This document shows, piece after piece, positions 43,985 through 56,600 of a DNA stretch of 64,000 nt. Source of the stretch: Takakia lepidozioides. Taxonomy: Eukaryota; Streptophyta; Takakiopsida; Takakiales; Takakiaceae. A program made the position numbers and the translations under genes. The notes below the pieces were generated by a model. It was not told the DNA's origin. It was given only the letters and a program-made list of their open reading frames with translations, and ran no database searches. Every line of letters begins with the position of its first letter. The stretch's first letter is position 1. The stretch is from the NCBI GenBank assembly GCA_030704615.1, contig CM060731.1:92608756-92672755 (forward strand), written 5' to 3'.

Positions 43985-46900
43985 AATCATTGAATAGTCC
44001 TTGTAACACATGATCGGCATACACTTGTACCTTGTTATAATCAAAGCACTATTGGTACAAGGAGCTAAGAGAGATCCCTCCGGACAGCCTCTTTGCTGGT
44101 GCCTGTGGAAAGTGCATGGGCCATCTGCACGGGATGACTCCCTAGTAATGAAATCAACAACGCGATTCCATTGAATGTAGGCCAATTGGGTTGAGTCTTT
44201 GCTGGGAGGCTTGCCATGCCATTGGAAACGCCACTGCAGTACATGATGGTTGAAAGCACCTGCATTTGACATTTGCACTTGGTTTCGAAGCAGCAAAACA
44301 AGATGGGACACAATTTCTTCAGATTTCTTGCCAATAGACATGTCGATATACAATTCACAGAGGAGGCGCGGCTGATAGAGGCTGCACGTATGCTTTCCCG
44401 GTGACAGAACTGTTTCAGACACCGATGAAACGAGGGTGACGATTGGAGGTCGCCTTTGATTACACGTCCATCCTAGTCTCATCCACTCATACCTAGACAC
44501 ATCCATCCTAAATCCTAGAAGTAGACGCACAAGTTCGTTCTGAACAATTATGTCCATTAAATAATACTAGATTTGAAATTTCAAATTTGATGGGTAGCCA
44601 TGTGTAACCATGCATCTGTTGGCTTCACTCCCATTATGGTCCTCACATGTTATGTTCATGACCACATGTGACATCTGCCATGGATGGGTGCATGTCAGAC
44701 ATGAATCATGTGTTATATAAACGACCTTGGATGTGGTGACGGCTGGGGAGGGCGGGGGAGGGGGAGGGGTCCCGGGCCGCGGCGACCGCGAGCCGCGCAG
44801 GAGCCGGCGGGCAGGGTGCGGCTGGGGGCGGGGGGCCATGCAGGCAGGACCCTTGGGCTCGCATTAAACTCCCGGGCCTCTTCTAATGTGTGCCCTTCTA
44901 CATGCTTCAATTTCATCACACCAACGTTTTCTAAACAAATCTACAGGTAGGAGATTTCAACAGAATCTATGGGGAATTTATTGCTTTCAGTGTGAGAGGT
45001 TGGGCCATGTTGTCAGAAGTTTAATTGCAGTTAGAACCATTACAAACTATTAACATCTGCAAAAAGTACGTAGGAAATCTACTTTTTGGAAACCCGAAAC
45101 AGGTCTCCTATGCCCTATGCTCTTAATCCCTAAATGACAAGCACCCTTTTTGTGGGTTCACTACAAAAGGGTGCGTACCCTGCATACCCTCATGGACGAG
45201 GGTGTAAGTTTTTATCCCCAACCATAGGGATGAACCTTATAGTTATATGCATATCTATTACATCTGCGCCATGTGAAAAATGTAGGCAATTTGACCATTG
45301 CATTAAGGAGATTATAGTAAAATAATGTGCCCCAATTTTTAAATGTATTCCAAAATTGCATGTAAAAACTGGTTTGACCACCAAATTCAAGTATCGAGTT
45401 GGATTTTCCCAGATACAGGCCCTCCACAATCTGATTATATGGCACCTAAAGGAATGTCTCCCCCAAAAATTGACCCAAATTCCCAAAATGGAGATGGATT
45501 GCTATGTATGTGAAATCTGGGGGATAGATTGTTAGATGTTGGTTTCCTTCCCAAATACACCCATGAAGGTAATATTTGCTTTCTAATTCCTCGAGTAAGT
45601 ACGTGCATAGTAACATTACATAATGCCTTGTCCAGAAATTTGGGCATTATAATAAATTCTGAGCCCTATATGTTATTTACGGGATTGGCCGTTTGTCCTG
45701 CTGCCACGGGGGTTCAACGGTGCTTTTCCAACCCCCTGCACTTCGAAAAATTCTATAGAGTGGAGCTTTAAATATTTTAGGGCGCTATATTCCCACATGT
45801 GCTCCTCCCTAATGTGCACCATTTACCCTAGGGTTCACTGCCATCCACTATCATCCACGAAAACTACACATGGATGAAATCTGAAACTGATTCAGGTCGC
45901 CTCGTCCTTTAGGGGTTAAAGGTTAAACATGGCACAATGATGGCCGGGATGAACGTCCTTCCCTATCACAAAAAATCAATAATTCAATATATATATATAT
46001 ATATAGCACTCACCATGGGTAGGCATGAAAGGGTGATAACATATGGATAAAATTTTAAATATATGATGGAATTATTTTTTCACGAAGGTGTTAGCTGGTG
46101 AAGGCATCATCTTAAAAGGTGGGTAATTATTGGAGAAGTACATTAGGAGAACAGCACCAATGTGGGGAATTTGAAGCCAATGAGTTACTTTTCGACATTA
46201 TATTTCCCTTTGTTTAGAGGTTCTTGTTACAGTCACCTCATTTGGGTCTTTTATAAAGCTACAGAGTTTCACATTGCCTTCTTCCGCACACTTGTTTCCA
46301 ACTTGTGCCCTGCATAAGGGCCTTACCACAGGAGTGGCAGTGAGCTCCAGTGACGTGGAAATCCCTGGCTAGGATTGTAGCATAGTGATGGTACGGAGAG
46401 TAGGCCAGTATCAGCAAAACCAAAACAACGCTTCCACAAGAGTGGCAGTTGGGCACGGGAATATATAGTTGAGAAGTAGTAATGAACAAGGTGATGAGCT
46501 CCACGGCGGGAAAGAGCATATCACTACAAATAAGTTCCCTAATATTTCGGAATTCCAGACACTAGTCCTTGGAAATCCTACTTCCATGGAGAGGCTCCAC
46601 ATTGCCTTCTCGTTGCCATTTCTCCGTGTGGTAGGTGAGGGTGTCAGTTTACAGTTCATCAACCAATCAGCAGGTCGAATTTGTTTCCACTGCCACTCGT
46701 GTTGTAGCGCCCTTATTACGAGAGAATCCTAAAATGGGGCACACACGGATATAGTTTAAGAAGAAATAGACAAAAACAGATTTTGGAAAGGTCAGCTCCA
46801 TAGAACAGACAATTATTGGGAAATTTTAAACTGGATGAAATACGCAATGTAGTTTTGTTGGCAAAATTTCGGCTCCTGCCATCTTGAAATGAACTTAATG

Positions 46901-47093
46901 CCCCCCCCCCACCCAAAAAAAAAACGATCGTAGGTATAGGCATTGGGCCCTGTGTGGCCATTTTTCAGTAGTCTTTTTAGGTGACGACTGGAGTAAAGTT
47001 TGTCTAAATGACTAGACGTGTTTTTCCCCACTCGTTCCTTTGTTAAGAAGATATTAACGACTCAGTCCAGGCCCCAGGGTCAGTGTACAAGTA
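43985..47093. other. Intergenic DNA without a recognised gene
   Basis: A minus-strand frame at 44557..43934 (207 codons) has no recognisable domain and ends inside the 72-nt repeat, so I do not call it. A GC-rich stretch with GGCGGGGGAGGGGGAGGGG lies at 44750..44840 and a (TA)n microsatellite at about 45969..45988. Otherwise A/T-rich and unremarkable. Confidence 0.5.
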
Positions 47094-48030
47094 CAGTCTG
47101 CCCTGGATAAATGTTACCTCTATAAACGTTAAACTACCATAAATGTTAAGAAAATCTTACTCCCCTGCTTGTGCACACTGGCAAATGTTAATTGTTATTT
47201 GTTAACAATTGTGTACTCCCCTCTTTGTAAATCTGCCCTCAATAAATGTTAAGTGCACGATAAAGGCATATAATCAGGCATATAGTCAGGCATAAAGGCA
47301 TATTATCAGGCATTGTTGGAGCACACAGGGCTTTTGATAATCCCAGATTTGAATGAGGTGGGCCCTAGGTCACATGATGAAGATCCTGATGAGGTCACTA
47401 CCTTGTTGAGGCAACTTTCCTTGGTCTCTGAAAATACTACTTCCCTAATTTACCGAATATGGATGCCCAAGAATTTGTCAATTATGAGGTTGAGTTTGAT
47501 CTTAACAATCCTTATGAAGTTACCGAGGATGACGTGTTGGAGTTGGTGGGTTCGGGGGCTGTGCATATGGTCAAGTTGATCAGGACCATGAGGAAGAACA
47601 CACACATGCACTTGAAATTCCAGCCCCTGTAGCATTCAAGGATGCCAAAATGGCCATAGCTACCATTTCTCAATATTTGGAGCAAACACCTTATGACGTT
47701 ATGAAAAACTATTTTAGCCATGAAACGCCTAGACAAAGAAATCGAGGATATGCATATTAGAGATACTCGTCATACCACAATCGATTCATATTTCCTGCCC
47801 ATAACTGAATGACTCTATATATATATATATATATATTTAATTGAATGACTCTATATAATTACACTTTGTTTCATAAGTGTTAATTTCATAAATCTTATAT
47901 TTGTTAAATGTTACCTTCTGTAAATGTTAATGTGTTAACCCTAAACCTTCATAACTGTTAATGTGTTAACCTTGTCTAAATGTTATTTTTTCCCTACTCC
48001 TGACTGTTAACATTTATCCAGGGCAGACTG
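47094..48030 (+). mobile_element. pogo/Tigger-like (Tc1/mariner) deletion derivative
   Basis: 937 bp with perfect 23-bp terminal inverted repeats starting CAGTCTGCCCTGGATAAATG, flanked by TA on both sides (47092..47093 and 48031..48032), the hallmark of Tc1/mariner insertion. The words TAAATGTTAA repeat in both subterminal regions. Inside (47310..47810) are coding remnants: acidic EVTEDDVLELVG, MAIATISQYLEQT, and a C-terminal DKEIEDMHIRDTRHTTIDSYF, which recalls the tail of pogo/Tigger transposases (TTITDFF type). The DDE catalytic region is missing, so it depends on a full-length partner for movement. Confidence 0.85.
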
Positions 48031-49308
48031 TAGGCTAGTAAGAAATGAATAAATGCATATCCGACAAAATCTTGGAAACAGGGTCCTTGCAGGGCAGTAT
48101 TTTTGTGGGCGTCATGCAAGTCAACTCGACACACACACGGCCCACCAGCCCGCCATCCAAACACCATGACTCTCAACCTCAATCGGATGAACGCCTCAAC
48201 TGTTGTTCAGGAATTTGACCGCTGACTCTGTGAGGATGGGCTATATTTGACTGTTTAGGAGGTCAAACTTCTTTTCCTCTCAAAGGATGATTTTATGCAG
48301 AGCCTCACGATGGATATTGGTAGTGTTGATAGAAGTCGCCAAAAGTCTCGCTGATTGGATTGTAATCAGAGAAATGTTGGGCCATGATCTCTACTTTGAG
48401 ATGTTGTTTGTTGTTTCCAATACACCCGCTGCTTTGGAAGCTACTACAACACATCGATGAGAGGACTCCCTTCGACAGTTTCTCTCTGTACTGATGTAGT
48501 AGGACATCGTGGGAGTGGGCAGACTCGAAAGTCCTGCAATGAGACCTCTTAGCGAATGAAGTCTTGAAGCACAGTGTCTGTATCCTATTTGCTTGTTTTG
48601 AGTTGTGCTGTGCTTGCACATACCAAGTCTATCAAATTTGAACGAAGCAGCCAGTCCCGTCAGTGGCCAACATAAACTCCTATTTATTGATCATCCATTC
48701 AGAGGTAGAGCCGTCGTTCTGCGAGAACTCTAAAAATGTTTGCATTTACACAAGTGCCTGGGACAAAATTTGTACAGGATACCACAGACCATCAAGTTGG
48801 ATTTGTTTTGAAGCATCAGTCGAAAAAGATGGTTGGAGATTAGACTGGTGCAACTTCAACACTTTACCCTCTTGGGTACTCAGGAGGTGAGTGCTACTGT
48901 TTCCCAGGCATAAGAATTGCAATTCTTCTTGCATATATGTGATGTATACCAAGGGATACATACCCACTGCCAAATAAACCCAACAATCTGGCCAGACAGT
49001 TTTTAGCGTCCAACCCACCCAATTGACTCCCGACTCAGCTTTCGATGGTTGCAGTGAACAAGAGCCTAAGGGTGAAATGGTGAAGCTAATGAACCCTTGG
49101 CCCTGTGCTGGTTTCTAAGAAGAAAGGTGCCGAAGGGTGGCAACCTCAGGCACATGCAATCGCCCGTCGTATGACCAAGTAACCCCCATATGCCACAAAG
49201 CAGTGGAGATATCTGAACCTAAGCCATGTCTATGTACAAATAAAAATTGAAACTACCAGAAGAGAGTTTCAATGTCACTGGTCGCACCTACCCACAAACC
49301 CCCCAACT
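48031..49308. other. 3' flank of the E2 gene
   Basis: No supported gene. Short frames on both strands at 48300..49020 show no domain. On the minus strand this is downstream of the E2 stop codon; no clear polyadenylation signal stands out. Confidence 0.4.
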
Positions 49309-51762
49309 TCAAGAGCAAAAGTTTTGTAGCTCCAGTTTGATGTCCTTTACAGTGCTTGCAATACGGTGCTTCGTGTAGGTGTCTGACGTTGCCGCCACCC
49401 ATTGGTCGCATTGCTGCTCCACCTCCTCTCTCTTCAGTCTAAAATGCTCCCTGACAATGTCAGCAAACAGGGGGTCTGGTTTTCGCAAAGCAGCTAGCAC
49501 AGCCAGTGAGAGGGTATGTTCCTGGTGCCGCTGGTTTTCCTTTTCTGCTTCAGGGCTCTTGTTTTGCTCAAATCCCGGTTCATTGTAATAGGGGTCCTTC
49601 ACAAAGATGAGAGACTGGATGGAGACTAGCACTTGTAGGAGTGTCGACTTCCCCGGAACCCAACCAGGCCCACTCCACGTCCCAAGCAAACTTAGGCAAA
49701 TCTTGCCTGAATCGTATAGATTTGGATTAAAGCGCACTTTGCCACCTCCAGTTGTCAAGAAGTGGACAAATGGTGGAACCTGAGGATAGTCTGCAGAATT
49801 TGAACGTGCATGCACGCATCACTCTGGTAAGTTGACATGAACACCATACATCATCGTAGGGAAGTTCAATGTTAAATGTCATTCTTCTGTCTCAGTGGGA
49901 CCTCTCTTCAGGCACCACAAGGAGTACTTCACTACGAACTCTGATGTTCCTGTGGCCGTGCAGATCTACCTGCTGGCGAAAGCCCATGTCCCGGGATCTC
50001 GGAGACCAATCCGGTAGTGGGCTGCACGTCCCAAAATGCTTATGCAATACTGCTATGGTCACATCGGACCATGCTATCGCCCCTTACCCAACAATAAGAA
50101 AACCATAGATGTAGGAATTCAAAGCCACATGCATGGGCCAGAACATCTTCATTAGCAGAGAGTGCTCATTGGTGATACATGTTGCACTGGAGATTATTTC
50201 AACATTATCAACATGTTGCCCCTGCAGTGACAGAGAGTCAGAAATAGAAGAGAAAGAAGAATCTCACCGGGAGGTAGGAAGATGTCAAACAGAAACACTC
50301 CATTCTGATAGGGCGTCCCATGTGGGCCCACAATCAAGGCCCGCAAAACATCTAGCCGCTCATCGTCCACACACAGATGGATGCTCGATTCCCACTCTAA
50401 CGGCAGTGTGGTGGTGAGCGACGCAATCTCTTTGGACAAATGCAGCATGCGCTTCTGATTATGGACTCCTCTCTTGTCGATACACGATGAATTTGCTACC
50501 TTTCCCAATATGTGGTCCTTGTAATGATGTTTATACTCCCCTTTTTCATCAGTCATTGACATTTGCTTAAACTGTAATACTCTAAGTTTTTCTTTGTACA
50601 GGGCCATCACTTGTTTAATTCCGGGCTCCTCTGCCTGTGCTTCTGGCTTCTTCCCTCTTGATCGAGTAGCGACTCCCAGTGCAGGGGTCTCAGGGGCCAA
50701 CTCAGAGAGAGAGCCACCCTGTCTGGTCACATTCGCTTGCAAAATTTCATAGCATGTGCAGAGTTCTTTGGCCAGACTGATATCCACATCAGCAGCATGG
50801 TTCTGGCCCTCAGGTGATCCATTGGTTTGAATCCGGTGCAACATCACCTACAGACAAATTTGTCAAAATGACTTAGAGCCTGAAAGCAGGAGATGCAGTT
50901 TGTATAACACTCAGTGTTTGCATTGAGTCAATCTCCCCATGTCCTAAGCGTGCTAATTGTTCCAGACAGTAAGGCTGTTTTGTAGCAGATATCAAAGCTG
51001 CAAAAGAAACACACATGTCTATTTCTGCGAATGTAAGTTTTGTTACCTTGGCCTGCTTGTATATGTTCTCCATTTTCTTAATCACTGTGTTGTCCTTGTC
51101 GTCCCCATAATCATCGTCGTCGTCCTTCGACTTATCCCCAACACTGGTGCTTCTCTTTAAGGCTACCGGATTCCCCCCCGCCCACACCTCTTGTTCTGAT
51201 CCTTTATCATACTTGGGGCACCCTGATAGAACAGGAAAAAGCTCCCCATGCATTTTTATAGCCTTTAACAACGCCACCTGCATTGGCAAACCACTGAGTT
51301 CAGATCGAGTCATGTCCTATTCACACATCTCTCAAGAGAAGAGTTTCATTGCACACTTGAGAAATCAAGTTGAGCAAGTGCTTTGTCACCCACCATTTTG
51401 AGATAGAGGCTGCTTCTCTCGGAGATATCAAGCATAGAGTCATTCGTGGCTAACTGCGTCAGCAAGCGGCTCAGAATGTTTCCCCATCCTAGCAGCGCAC
51501 AAGTGGCTGCAGTCAGTGGTGAGTATGGCCCTCCCTCCTCCACCCCCCCGAGGTCGCCGTTCAATACACCTGTCAAAAAACCCAAGGCTTTCTCCACCCT
51601 GCAATCAACTTCAACCTCTGCCTTTTTGGCCGCTGCCTGCATGTGTTCTATCTGGCTCTTGTTCTCTACATAGTCGCCTCCAAAACCTGTTACATCAAAA
51701 GTACTTGGAATTTGATGCACTCTGAAGTCTGGAAAGTGAAGTGCAAGGACCCAGGAAGTCAT
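49309..51762 (-). CDS. E2 ubiquitin-conjugating enzyme of the UBE2O/BIRC6 type
   Basis: Exons on the minus strand: 51762..51394, 51316 to about 50925, 50847..50268 and 49790..49309 (stop TGA), with matching phases. The E2 fold is split over the last two: [38 protein letters not shown], then [28 protein letters not shown], the catalytic cysteine in [29 protein letters not shown] and YYNEPGFE. These are signatures of the large E2s UBE2O, BIRC6 and plant PHO2-like UBC24, which form thioesters with ubiquitin through that Cys and often act as E2/E3 hybrids. The upstream exons hold a helical region and an acidic Asp-rich loop. ATG 51762 ([10 protein letters not shown]) may be a true start, or the exon may continue the RBR gene upstream. 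The 50925 border is uncertain (weak donor). Looks intact. Confidence 0.85.
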
Positions 51763-52080
51763 TCTAGAGGGAAAACACTTCTACAACCAATTGCTGGTGT
51801 TTCTAGAGAAATTGGGACCAAAGTGGTGATTCTCCCCACTGCTCAAGATAGACCTTGTTAAAGGCTGCACGTGATCGACCTCTGCCCACGTGCTGAAAGG
51901 GAAAGAAGCGTACCTGTACCATCTGCCCAAATGGTCTTCCCTGAAGTGGTCTTTGCTGAGGTGCTAGTATCGGATCTTTGTGATAGCTTGCGTTCCGTAT
52001 GTACCTTCAATTATTTTAAACAAGAGATTTTACTTTGCAGAGTCAAAATTCTTGCCAGATATTGGTCTTGATAGTAATCT
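51763..52080. other. Upstream flank or intron 5' of the E2 gene
   Basis: No ORF of note. On the minus strand it ends in a pyrimidine-rich TTTTCCCTCTAG just before the ATG at 51762, which could be a splice acceptor. Confidence 0.35.
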
Positions 52081-52084
52081 ACCA

Positions 52085-53640
52085 CCCTAATTTATTCCTT
52101 CTCGTATATTCCCAGACGAGAGAATGTATTTGCTCTCCATAGCCGTTTGGCCCCAGACCCCAGCCCGGTTTTGGATGTAAAGAACAAAGCCAAAGAGGAG
52201 GAATAAGGACACAAAGAAAAAGAAACTTTAAAATGTCCACAGGACGCCAAACAAGAGAGAAATGAATGCAACAAATAAATGAACAGAGAAAAACTTTACA
52301 TTGTTCACAAACAACCAAGCAAAAAAGCGAATATGTCCTGAGGACTTCTGGGTCACAGAATGCATGACAAACAAAGAGAGAAAGTAAAAATGAAACTTAT
52401 AATATCCACAGGGGGACTGAGGGGGGCCCATGGGCCAATTTAATACAGCAAGAAACCCCTTCAGAAAACATTGGATAATGAAGTGCCTCATGCAGGTAGG
52501 CTCTGAGAGAGAGAGAATGTACTCATATGATGTTGTTTGCTGCAGCCAGACCCCGTCTGTTACCTTTATGAGAGGCTCACTCCAGTGGACATACCTTGAT
52601 ATAAACAATTAGTTTGGGCTTTCCAGATTCCCTCTAGAAAGCCCTTCACAGACCATCAATCTGCTGTGTGTAAGCTGCCCAGCAATTAGACCCCCAACAG
52701 GGCTAGGGCTTTAGGCTCAGCCTTGAGATTTTGAAAGTTGGTGAACAGAGGTGCATGGACTATGGTCTTGATGGTCGCTCTCTGATGAGAATACCCCGGA
52801 CACTATATCAGAAAATGGATATCCGTCTTTGGGCTGCCCGTACATCAGGCATTGAAAATCTCCCTTTCCTTTTTGCATCTGTTTATTGTTCAAAAGTCGA
52901 CTCCCCACCCTGAGTTTAAAATTCAGTGCCGAGGGTAGAGAGAGAAGAGAATGTACTCATAAGACATTGTTTGCCGTAGCCTTGTGGCCATTGACCCCGC
53001 GCCCAGTTTGAGCGGAAACCAAAGGGACAGAACCTACCTCTGTCAGGGGCTGACATTGGTAGTAAGACTTACTTTTATACATAGAATTGATCCGGGTTTT
53101 CCAGATATCCTCTAGAAATCCCTTTACACAAGCATCAATCTGCTGTGTGTGATTTGCCCAAAAACTAGGCCTCAGAAGGGCCTGGGCTTTTGGCTCAGCC
53201 TCGAGACTTTCACAGTTGGTAAACAGAGGTACAGGCACAATTCTCTTGATAGATTGGAGGAGAGCGTCTCTCTGGTGAGAGTACCCCGGACAGTGAATCA
53301 GAAAATGAATATTGTCTTCGGGTTGCCCACACAACGGGCAATTGCACTCTCCCAAGGTAGGCTTCCTGCCCTGAGTTTAAATTTCAGTCTGGTGCCGAGA
53401 GTGGGTAGACCCTTGAGGTCATAGATGATATCCTCCCCCATGTCACAGACTGGAAACAGGTTCAGGGAAGTTTTCTGCCTAACTTCATTTTCATCAGACA
53501 ATTTTCTGGTAACAGACATGGCTTTGGACACTACAGTCTCTAAGTCAGATTTATCCAGCAAGGTCAAGACTTGCGGGTCCAGATTCAGATCCTTGAGAAG
53601 AGAAGAGAAGAGAGAAGAGAGAGAGTGTACTCATAAGACG
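52085..53640 (-). mobile_element. Staircase of 5'-truncated LINE 3' ends
   Basis: Three pieces repeat the 3' end of the neighbouring LINE: about 52930..53600 (a near copy of 53640..54300, offset about 670 to 674 bp), about 52515..52930 (more diverged) and about 52110..52190 (only the 3' tail). Each ends, on the minus strand, with TGAGTACA-TTCTCT followed by CT-rich tail, and the next starts right there. The coding traces include CPLCGQPEDNIHFLIHCPG. Consistent with repeated target-primed insertion into the LINE tail. Confidence 0.75.
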
Positions 53641-56600
53641 TTGTTTGCCGTAGCCTTGTGGCCATTGACCCCGCGCCCAGTTTGAGCGGGAACAAAAGGA
53701 ACAGAACCTACCTCTGTCAGGGGCTGACGTTGGTAGTAAGACTTACCTTCATATAAAGAATTAATCCGGGTTTTCCAGATATCCTCTAGAAATCCCTTCA
53801 CACAAGCATCAATCTGCTGTGTGTGATTTGCCCAAAAACTAGGCCTCAGGAGGGCCTGGGCTTTTGGCTCAGCCTCGAGACTTTCAAAGTTGGTAAACAG
53901 GGGTACAGGCACAATTCCCTTGATAGAGTTGAAGAGAGCATCTCTTTGGTGAGAGAACCCCGGACAGTGTATCAGAAAATGAATACTGTCTTCAGATTGC
54001 CCACACAACGGGCAATTGCACCCTTTCCTCTCTGCTTCTGTTTGCTGTTCAAAGGTAGGCTTCCTGCCCTGAGTTTAAATTTCAGTCTAGTGCCGAGAGT
54101 GGGTAGACCCTTGAGGTCATCCAAGATGTCCTCCCCCATGTCACTGACTGGAAACAAGTTCAGGGAAGTTTTCTGCCTAACTTCATTTTCATCAGACAAT
54201 CTCATGGCAACAGACTTGGCTTTGGACACTACAGCCTCTAAGTCAGATTTATCCAGCAGGGTCAAGACTTGCGGATCCAGGTCCAGGTCCTTGAGAATCT
54301 CTTCTACTCTCATCTGCCAGGACTTAGCCTGTTTGACAGGGCGGTCCTGTTTCCAAGATATAGAGTCGATTAACTTAGGATATCTGGTGTTGGGCATATG
54401 TTGCAGCTGACCCCACCATCTGACCTTGAATTCATCTCGTCGGGAGCTTAAGGCTGGAATGCCAAACTCACCCCGAACAGCCACATTGGCTGTTTTGGAG
54501 CATGCTGACATACACTCTTAAGCACCCCCACTTGAATGGATTCTAGAGACTTAGCCTGGTTGGAGTTATCAACCCATATAGCAGATCCGTACTCCAAGGC
54601 AGGTCTAATAACGCGACAAAGCATGGTTTTCTTAACCTCAGAGTTGACCCCTCTGCAGTGGAAAAATTTAGTGAGCCCCAGAGCTTTGCCCTTGCCAGTT
54701 TGAACAACTTTCCGGATATGTGCATCCCAATTACAATGGGAGGAAAACTCAACGCCCAGGTAAGTGTAGGAAGGGAGGACCGGGATCTCTTGGCTACCCC
54801 ACTGCCACTTAAGATCACTTCCTCCCTCTCCTCTGTCGTTGAATGCTACCACTGCACATTTGCTGACATTAGCCTCTAGCCCCCAAAGATCAAAGTATCT
54901 CTTCGCGCAATCAATCAACTCCTGGAGATTGGTTGGAGTCTCCCCTATGCCTGCGAAGTCATCCGCAAACATAAGGGCTGGTATGGTGGTATCACCCACC
55001 CTTAACCCAAATCCCTCACTTTCCACATCCTCGAGGAGTTGATTGATGAAAACATTGAAGAGCAGAGGGGAGAGAGTACATCCTTGAGCTACACCTTGGT
55101 CTATGTCAAAGAAGTTGGACTTCTGTCCGTTAACAGTGACACAGCTTTTGGTGTGAGCATACAAGTTGTGGACAACTTCCACATCTTTCCCTTGATCCCA
55201 CAAGACCAGAGGCGGAACCATAGGCCATCTCTCCACACTGTGTCATAAGCCTTTTTGACATCCAGGAAAAAAACATAAGTGGGTTTCCCTTCTTTTTTCC
55301 TTCCCTGAATAATCTGGCTTAGAGTGAAGATATGATCCACACAGCCCCTGTTTCGCCGAAAGCCAGCTTGGCCTTCGTGGAAACAACCTCTAGACTCCAG
55401 ATCAACCTCGAGACGAGTACTTATAACTCTGCAGAATGTCTTGCCAACAGCATTGAGGAGCGTGATGCCACGGTAGTTCCCCGGTTCTTCTCTGTCACCC
55501 TTCTTGTATAGATTGACAATGACCCCCTGTCGCCAGCGAAAGGGGATCATTTCAGTCTTCCAGATAAGGTTAAAGAGGAGAACTAGGGCCTCTATCATGG
55601 GATCGCCACCGTGCTTGATAAGCTCGTTGACAATACCATCAGGTCCACCAGCTTTATATCCATTTAAATGTTCAATTGCTTCCACAATCTCAGAAGAACT
55701 AATGGGAGCGTTATAAGCCATTGAAATATACTCCAGTTCATCAGGGCTGTTTTGAATCATAGGAACAGTTTTTCCAACTGTGTCCCTCCATTCAGCAGAA
55801 GACCCCTCACTGTTAGACCTAGAAGTTCTGCCAAGGATACTGTAGTGATTTTCAAAGGTTTTGACAATGTCAACCGATGAAGTCACCACTGCACCTTTAG
55901 TAGTCTTCAGCGCTTGTACTTGCTGACCGTTTTTAGGCTTGTACAAACGTTGAAGGGCCAACCAGAATTTCTTGTCATTACCACCATGGTGGTTTGAGTT
56001 TATTTCACTGTATAACTTATCCCAGTATAATTTCTTCTGAGACCTAACAAGCTGATTGATATCTTTACGGAGCTGGTAGTACCTCGCCCACAATTCTCTG
56101 TTGGTTTTCAAATTGCAGCACTCTTTATAGAGGGCTCGTCTCTCAGCTATCTTGAGTTTGATCTCATTGGTCCACCAATTAACAGCTCTACCGCAGACAA
56201 TTAGTTTCCTCCCAGCCACGGAGGAAACGAAACTCTCCCAAGAGTCCACTGCTCTTTCGACTTCATTTCTTGCGTTTTCAGAGCGAGACTGAAGTTCTTG
56301 GAGCGATTGGACAAAGTGAGGGAGAGCCTCTTGCAAGGCCTGGACGTACTCAGCCTTGACCTCCTCATTATGGAATTTTTCTATGCGCCACTTCCGAATC
56401 GAACGTTTCACAGATCTCTTGGTGTTGGGAAAACACCTTTTGATCTCAGTCCAAACCAGGAAGTGGTCAGAGGTACCAATATCAGTTCTGTCGATCAACA
56501 CATTGGCACACTGGGGAAACAAATTTTTGTCCATTATGATATAGTCCACAATGGAACGTTCCCCAGTTTGGGATTTCTCACGAGTCCACTGCACTTTGTC

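Noticed and set aside
43934-44557. 207-codon minus-strand frame as a gene
   Set aside because: No domain or splice support, and it ends within a dispersed repeat.
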